Shown in pieces: positions 59,533 to 64,000 of a stretch of DNA of 64,000 nt. The position numbers and the translations under genes are program-made. This stretch comes from Deroplatys truncata (taxonomy: Eukaryota > Arthropoda > Insecta > Mantodea > Mantidae): positions 58,246,421-58,310,420 of the forward strand of contig CM060978.1 in NCBI GenBank assembly GCA_030765065.1. Direction: 5' to 3'. The stretch's first letter is position 1. Each line of letters starts with the position of its first letter. A model generated the notes under the pieces. It had not been told where the DNA came from. It searched no databases and saw only the letters and a list, made by a program, of their open reading frames with translations.

Positions 59533-60640
59533 ATGGGGAAGAGGAAACAACGCAGAGTCGCCGAGCCTGCTAAGGCAGGAACCTCTTCGTCTCCTCCGGC
59601 ACCCGCCAAGGAGATCTCGCCGCAGCCTAGGGTAACCTACGCTACAACAGCCGCTTCGCCGCCAACTCGCTCAGCTTCGCCGCGACTGCTTCCGTAGTTG
59701 CCGCCAACATCACCGGGGTTCACGCCGCCGATCCTGGGAGCTTCCCAGCCTGCGCCTCATGGGAGGTACAGCGCTGTCATCAGAGGGGTCCCGAGGGACC
59801 TGCCTGTCAGGTTCCTCACCAGTGCAGCTCACCATCAGTGGCCTTCAACCTTGAAGGCCACTCGAATCTTCGGAGCTCAGGGACCCACATCGCTCGTGAG
59901 GATCGAGTTCGCAGATCCTGGGGACTACGAAGCTGCCTTGAGGACGGGCCTGCCCTTGTTAGGGCGGTGCTTACGAATCGAGGTTAGCAATTAGAACGCC
60001 AGGCACCCTGCAGGCGCTGCTGTGCCTACGGGCACGAGGAGTCGTCCTGCTCAGCACAACCCAGGTGCCTCTATTGTGGTTCAGCCTGCACCACGTCTTC
60101 GTGCACGCAGCACGACCTTCGCCGCCGCTACTGTGCGACCTGTGGAGGGTCATCTCACTTCACCGGCCAGGCGCTCTGCCCCCTGCATCCTCGCAGGAAG
60201 GCATCGCCGTCGCCGCCAGCACCTTCGCCGCAGCAGTGACCACTCCACAGCCACCGACACCAGCGCAGAATCCAGTACCATCACCAGCGCCGACACTTGC
60301 ACCATCACTTTCGCCGATCGTCGAGGAAGTCCAGGACCTACGTGACGCCGTTCAGAATCTCCATGCGGAGTTCCTGAACATGACGACGAAGCTGGCGGCC
60401 CTGGAGGAACTCTTCAGGGACCTTCAAACCTCATCAGCTGCCCAACAAGTTTTCCTGGCTGGGCACTTCGACAGCATCATCGAGACTTACAGCCATCACA
60501 GAAGCCATCTGGGTCTCATCTCTTGGACCCAGGTTTAAAACGAATCCGGACCGAGTCGCCAAATTCCTGCAGGACTGCAAGGACTACAACCAGTACAGCC
60601 AGTATCTACAGCAGAATCAACGATACGATCCTCCAACCTA
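59533..60640 (+). pseudogene. LINE ORF1 (gag-like) with zinc knuckles, decayed
   Basis: GC-rich unlike its neighbours. Starts MGKRKQRRVAEPAKAG, a basic proline-rich N-terminus with a TAG at 59695-59697. An RNA-binding-fold-like stretch follows (YSAVIRGVPRDL, then SLVRIEFADPGDYEAAL, then LRIEV) up to a TAG at 59992. A frame change leads to three cysteine motifs at about 60009-60190: CRRCCAYGHEESSC (CX2CX4HX4C), CLYCGSACTTSSC, and CATCGGSSHFTGQALC. Another frame change gives a proline-rich linker and a coiled-coil-like segment (LRDAVQNLHAEFLNMTTKL, then AALEELFRDLQ). A short tail ends QQNQRYDPPT then stop. This architecture matches ORF1 of I/jockey/R1-type non-LTR elements. No ORF2 follows directly. 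Confidence 0.75.
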
Positions 60641-60980
60641 ACCTACATTCTCTTCCTAACCCTCACCATTTCCACTAATGTTGCAGTCAGGTTTCAAAGC
60701 TGCAACCTAGTAGCTACCCTTACCCACTCCTGCCCATAGGGCGGCGGCTTCCATCTCCCACTTAGTAACGCGGGTGGTATGTGCGACCGCAAAAAGCCAC
60801 GCCATTCCACTTCTACTTCTTCCTTTTTCCATCCGGTGGAGGAGTTTTTAGTGGGTATGCCGACTATTGGCGAGTACCACACTCTCAGCCCGACTCCCAT
60901 TGGGGCTGAGGTCAGTGATTAAACCATTTTCTCCTCCACTCAAAAAAACGTCTACATAACAATATACAGACCGCTTGTTT
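60641..60980 (+). other. 3' non-coding sequence after LINE ORF1
   Basis: Pyrimidine-rich then GC-rich sequence to TCCACTCAAAAAAACG at about 60935. It may be the LINE 3' UTR following deletion of ORF2, or part of another element. No poly(A) tail is clear. Confidence 0.4.
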
Positions 60981-61100
60981 AGGTCTCTCTCCGTAGTCGA
61001 ATGCCAGCATTTTGACTTCACAATCTCGAGGTCATAGCTTCGAACCCGGGCTGGGCGAGGGAACTTTTTTTACAATTTTAATTTCTCTCTACCCTCCTCA
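60981..61100 (+). mobile_element. tRNA-like SINE head
   Basis: TCTCTCTCCGTAGTCGAATG, then GGTCATAGCTTCGAACCCGG (box B). No cloverleaf can be closed. Body not identified. Confidence 0.45.
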
Positions 61101-61881
61101 GAGCCTGGAGGTATTCATATAGGTGTGAATGTAAGAGTGTTTCAAGATGGAAATTATTAATACCTAACGTTAAATAATCCACAGTCAATCAGTGCATCCA
61201 GCACAAATGGTATCGATATGGACTATAAAAGTTGCAAGAGCGTATAAAAATGAAGCTAAAATTTTGTACTCTATTTTAGAAAAAAAGGAGCAAGAATTGG
61301 AATTCCTATCCAATATGTAATTAGTTAAGGAATAGACATTTCAAAAATAAATTAAAGATTTGTACGCTGCAGGATTAATAATTATATATTTTGTGCCAAC
61401 ACACCTAACCTCTATTTCTCCACTGCATGGTCTAATGTCACTCCTAGCGAATGTTACACTGCTCTTCACAGGCCACAAGTGTTTGTATATTGTTTCATTC
61501 TCAATACATTTTATGGCACAATAAAATATAAGCGAACTTTCGGCTTATACCTCCTCCCTTCCTTTCTACAGCCTACATATTTATATCATTGCCCTTATGA
61601 AACATCTGTGTGGCCCTACAATTAGGTGCATCACCGTATGTGATAGGCTTAAATTTTAGAACCGAGCCCAAATATCATTTTATACTAACGAATGCACAGT
61701 GGTTTGCAACCTGCAAGGCTTTAGAAGCAGAATACGTTTGCCTGTGCTTCAATCAAACGCAGTTTTGATCTTGGACATGCACAGGAAAAGGCACCAACGG
61801 AAGCAGCAGACAGCGTTTCTCGTTTGTTATGCATGAGCAATTGTTGGCTCGTATAACACGCAGAAACCAAAGCTACAATTT
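61101..61881. other. Unassigned spacer
   Basis: No recognised repeat. A minus-strand frame at 61721-61951 continues past the donor-like site described for the next entry. Confidence 0.4.
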
Positions 61882-62286
61882 CTTTACCTGGGCTTGCAAA
61901 CTCGTGGCGAAACGTGCTTCTTTTTTCCAGCGATAAACACTGGGATTGCATAAAATAAAATAAGATGAAAAATTATCGCTGCGGCCATTAGTCGTGTATT
62001 GCTGCTGCCTTATTTTCATGAGAGACCACCAACCTGGCCACCCACTGCTGACGCTGCTATCGCCGTCGTCGTCCGCCAGCAGCCAATAAGGTGCCTTGAA
62101 GCATGATGACATCACAAGTAATTCGTCGACATAAAGAGTCGTAGCCAAGCATGCTACCACCACTGCCGTTGCTATTACAAGGCTGGAGCTTAAGATCTCG
62201 TCGAAGATGAAGAGGGGGGTTATTAAGTAGTACATGCCTAGTGTCTCAAGGTAGAACATTGACCGCTCTGACATGGCGTGAGCCAT
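61873..62286 (-). CDS. Unrecognised membrane-type ORF, possible host exon
   Basis: A 137-codon open frame on the minus strand, not part of any recognised repeat. The start ATG at 62286 has purines at -3 and +4 (AAATATGG). The N-terminal half has two hydrophobic stretches (LETLGMYYLITPLFIF and SSSLVIATAVVVACLATTLYV) that could be membrane segments. An acidic linker (LLADDDGDSSVSSG) and a mixed C-terminal part ending YRWKKEARFATSLQAQ follow. Just upstream is an acceptor-like CGCATTCTAG at about 62304, and GCCCAG/GTAAAG at about 61881 is a good splice donor, so the region could be one coding exon. I do not recognise the family. It could still be a chance frame. Confidence 0.3.
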   Translation of the reverse strand: MAHAMSERSMFYLETLGMYYLITPLFIFDEILSSSLVIATAVVVACLATTLYVDELLVMSSCFKAPYWLLADDDGDSSVSSGWPGWWSLMKIRQQQYTTNGRSDNFSSYFILCNPSVYRWKKEARFATSLQAQVKKL

Positions 62287-62399
62287 ATTTGCTTCTTAGT
62301 AACCTAGAATGCGATAAAGAATATTTATTTCCATTAACACGAGAATAAGTGTTTCAAGGTAGATAAGATTCTTTATTGGTTTCAAAATATTGAAGTTAT

Positions 62400-63045
62400 T
62401 ACACAAGTAGCTTCGCGCACTTTAGCCAAGAAATTGCCCAAGTTTTGCCAGTTCCTCTGCTCAGGCAGTAGATCCCAAAATGCCAATCACTTTCTTGACG
62501 GACTTTAGAATTTTTCTTTGAGTTTAATTGTTCACTGGTTCTCATACTGAGCGCATTTCGCTAAAATATGTACCCAGTTCTCATCCAAATCACAGAATGG
62601 GCAGATTGTCCTGCCAGAATCGTCAGTCATTTTCTGTGCCCTCCTGCCCCCGAGTCTAAACCATGCAATTCCTGATGTTTCCTTTCTTCCTAAGATAAGT
62701 ATATATGCCTCTTTATCCCAATTCAACTATATTACATTTGTTAGACTTAGAGAAGGTTTAATTTCACAATCCGATTCTATTCCCTTTGGTTGATGTCTCT
62801 TAGTCTTCTTTTGACACCTTTCCATATGTTTTTGTCATTTGTTTCAGTTCTTTGCCGTGCTGACCCCATTCCTATTATGCTTAAACCCCTTTCCAAATCA
62901 GCTGCCCAAAACTTAGGAGACAGGTTTTCTCGCTGGTATTTATAACATTTGGATCCTAATGTGGAGTTATCTCCCTGCATCAGCCTTAGCCAGTACTTCA
63001 CTGATCTTATTTTATAGTGTGAACACTGAGTAGAGAAAGGCATGT
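62400..63045 (-). pseudogene. LINE ORF2 C-terminal fragment with CCHC motif
   Basis: The minus strand reads VKYWLRLMQGDNSTLGSKCY, then FWAADLERGLS and KGVKRRLRDINQRE. After a frame change comes NWDKEAYILILGRKETSGIA, AWFRLGG and CPFCDLDENWVHILAKC (CX2CX7HX4C). Same family as the fragment at 20.3 kb. The right edge abuts a RepA copy; some long translated frames here run through both and are artefacts. Confidence 0.72.
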
Positions 63046-63071
63046 AAACATGTAACGGCAAACATTGATTT

Positions 63072-63930
63072 TTACTTTCTCTATAATACGTATAGTAAGT
63101 AGGGGAAGCATTGTATTCCACACAAAAATTCGATACCGAGATTTCACCGGAAATATATGCTTTGAGACCCCCTGAATCCAAAAAAAAGCATTTTTGGAAA
63201 CATGTCCATGTGTGTGTCCGTGTGTCTGTCTGTCTGAACACCATTACTCAGAAACGAACAGTCGGGTAACACAAAACTTGGTATTTAGGTTCAGTATCTT
63301 CCAGAGATGCGACACGAAGGTTTTCAAGAAAATCCCCCACCCCAGAATACCCTTTACATGGAATATTTTTCGAAAACTTTAATTTTCTCAAAAATGGCTC
63401 TAACGATTTTGATTAAAATATCATATGTTTAAGATATTTTCATGACAAATGAAATGTATATCTCGAATTTTCTGGGAATGTCTCCAAAAGTATTCTTCAA
63501 TGTGAACAACTTTTGCATAACTGGTAAACCATAAGAGATAGACAAAATTTTACTACACAAAAAATGTAGATCCGTTAAAATACACAATTTATGTCATATA
63601 CATTTTTGTTGTTGAGTGAACCATTTTCGAGATATTGCTTGTTATTCCCTTAAATTTGCCAATACTTATACTATTTCTCAAATTCGTTATTCATTTGTTT
63701 TATGTCCTGGACATGCAAAGAGAATGGAATACTGCACATAGCAATCCAGCTCTTAAAATATTTGACTGTTGCCTAAAGCCTACCATATTTCCCTTGCACC
63801 TCAAGAAAATTAGCAATAAAATTAACATCTTCATATCTCGATTAATATGAAGAATATGGAGAATGGGCGTTTGTAAAAATAGTTTGTACAAGAATAGAGA
63901 AAGTCATGTGATTGTAACACATCAGATTTT
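63072..63930 (+). repeat. RepA copy 16, near full length
   Basis: Head TTTTACTTTCTCTATAATACG, tail GTAACACATCAGATTTTTTA. About 860 bp; a good reference copy for the family. Confidence 0.85.
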
Positions 63931-64000
63931 TTAAATAATTTAATTTCAGTTTCGAAACGAAACGTCTCCATAAATTATTTTACTGTTCCTTTTGAACTTA
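63931..64000. other. Window end, unassigned
   Basis: 70 bp after the RepA tail with no feature. Confidence 0.4.

Overview
This window looks like intergenic DNA from a repeat-packed, AT-rich arthropod (probably insect) nuclear genome. The basis is the mix of elements: D34D mariners, Tc1 (D34E) and D-41-D IS630-type transposons, non-LTR retrotransposon pieces with YADD and RNase H motifs, tRNA-headed SINEs and many solo LTRs. The species cannot be named from this. There are no bacterial operons, no rRNA, no intact tRNA, no CRISPR array and no confidently identified host gene. Most open frames are chance products of repeats. All transposase and LINE frames carry frameshifts or stops.

The background is a non-coding repeat called RepA here: a 0.7-0.95 kb unit in about 16 younger and over a dozen older copies, on both strands. 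Its ends carry the inverted motif ACTTTCTCTAC, and a CA/TG microsatellite lies inside each unit. Into this have come: (i) ten solo LTRs of two related families, LTR-B (eight) and LTR-C (two), nearly all TG...CA with 4-bp target duplications; (ii) Tc1/mariner-superfamily elements at 1.9, 9.0, 18.0, 22.0, 24.5, 40.3, 45.3, 47.7, 52.6 and 52.6-55.2 kb; (iii) SINEs at 6.5, 15.9, 16.7, 29.9, 30.4, 31.1, 31.9, 35.9, 39.7 and 61.0 kb; (iv) LINE pieces at 1.6, 20.3, 37.9, 57.1, 59.5 and 62.4 kb.

Layout: 0-9 kb holds RepA copies, a D-41-D element inside an old RepA copy, a SINE with target duplication and three head-to-tail RepA copies. 9-15 kb holds a mariner split by LTR-C, an unassigned ORF and a RepA copy split by LTR-B. 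15.07-15.5 kb is a heat-shock-promoter-like module (phased HSE array plus TATA) inside a RepA copy. 16-28 kb holds SINEs, an IS630 element with long TIRs split by LTR-B, a Tc1 element, a mariner split by LTR-B and an inverted-repeat element whose TTA microsatellite is split by LTR-B. 28-47 kb is mostly RepA, SINEs, LTR-B and mariner relics. 47-55 kb holds a second Tc1 element, an LTR-B and a four-element nested stack: mariner inside D-41-D element inside LTR-B, which also carries LTR-C. 57-64 kb holds a LINE RT/RNase H fragment, a GC-rich LINE ORF1 with zinc knuckles, a possible host exon on the minus strand, a LINE C-terminus and a final RepA copy.

The most unusual points are the LTR-only state of families B and C, the resolved nesting order, the captured heat-shock-type promoter, the unclassified RepA family with its embedded microsatellite, and one possible spliced host exon near 62 kb.
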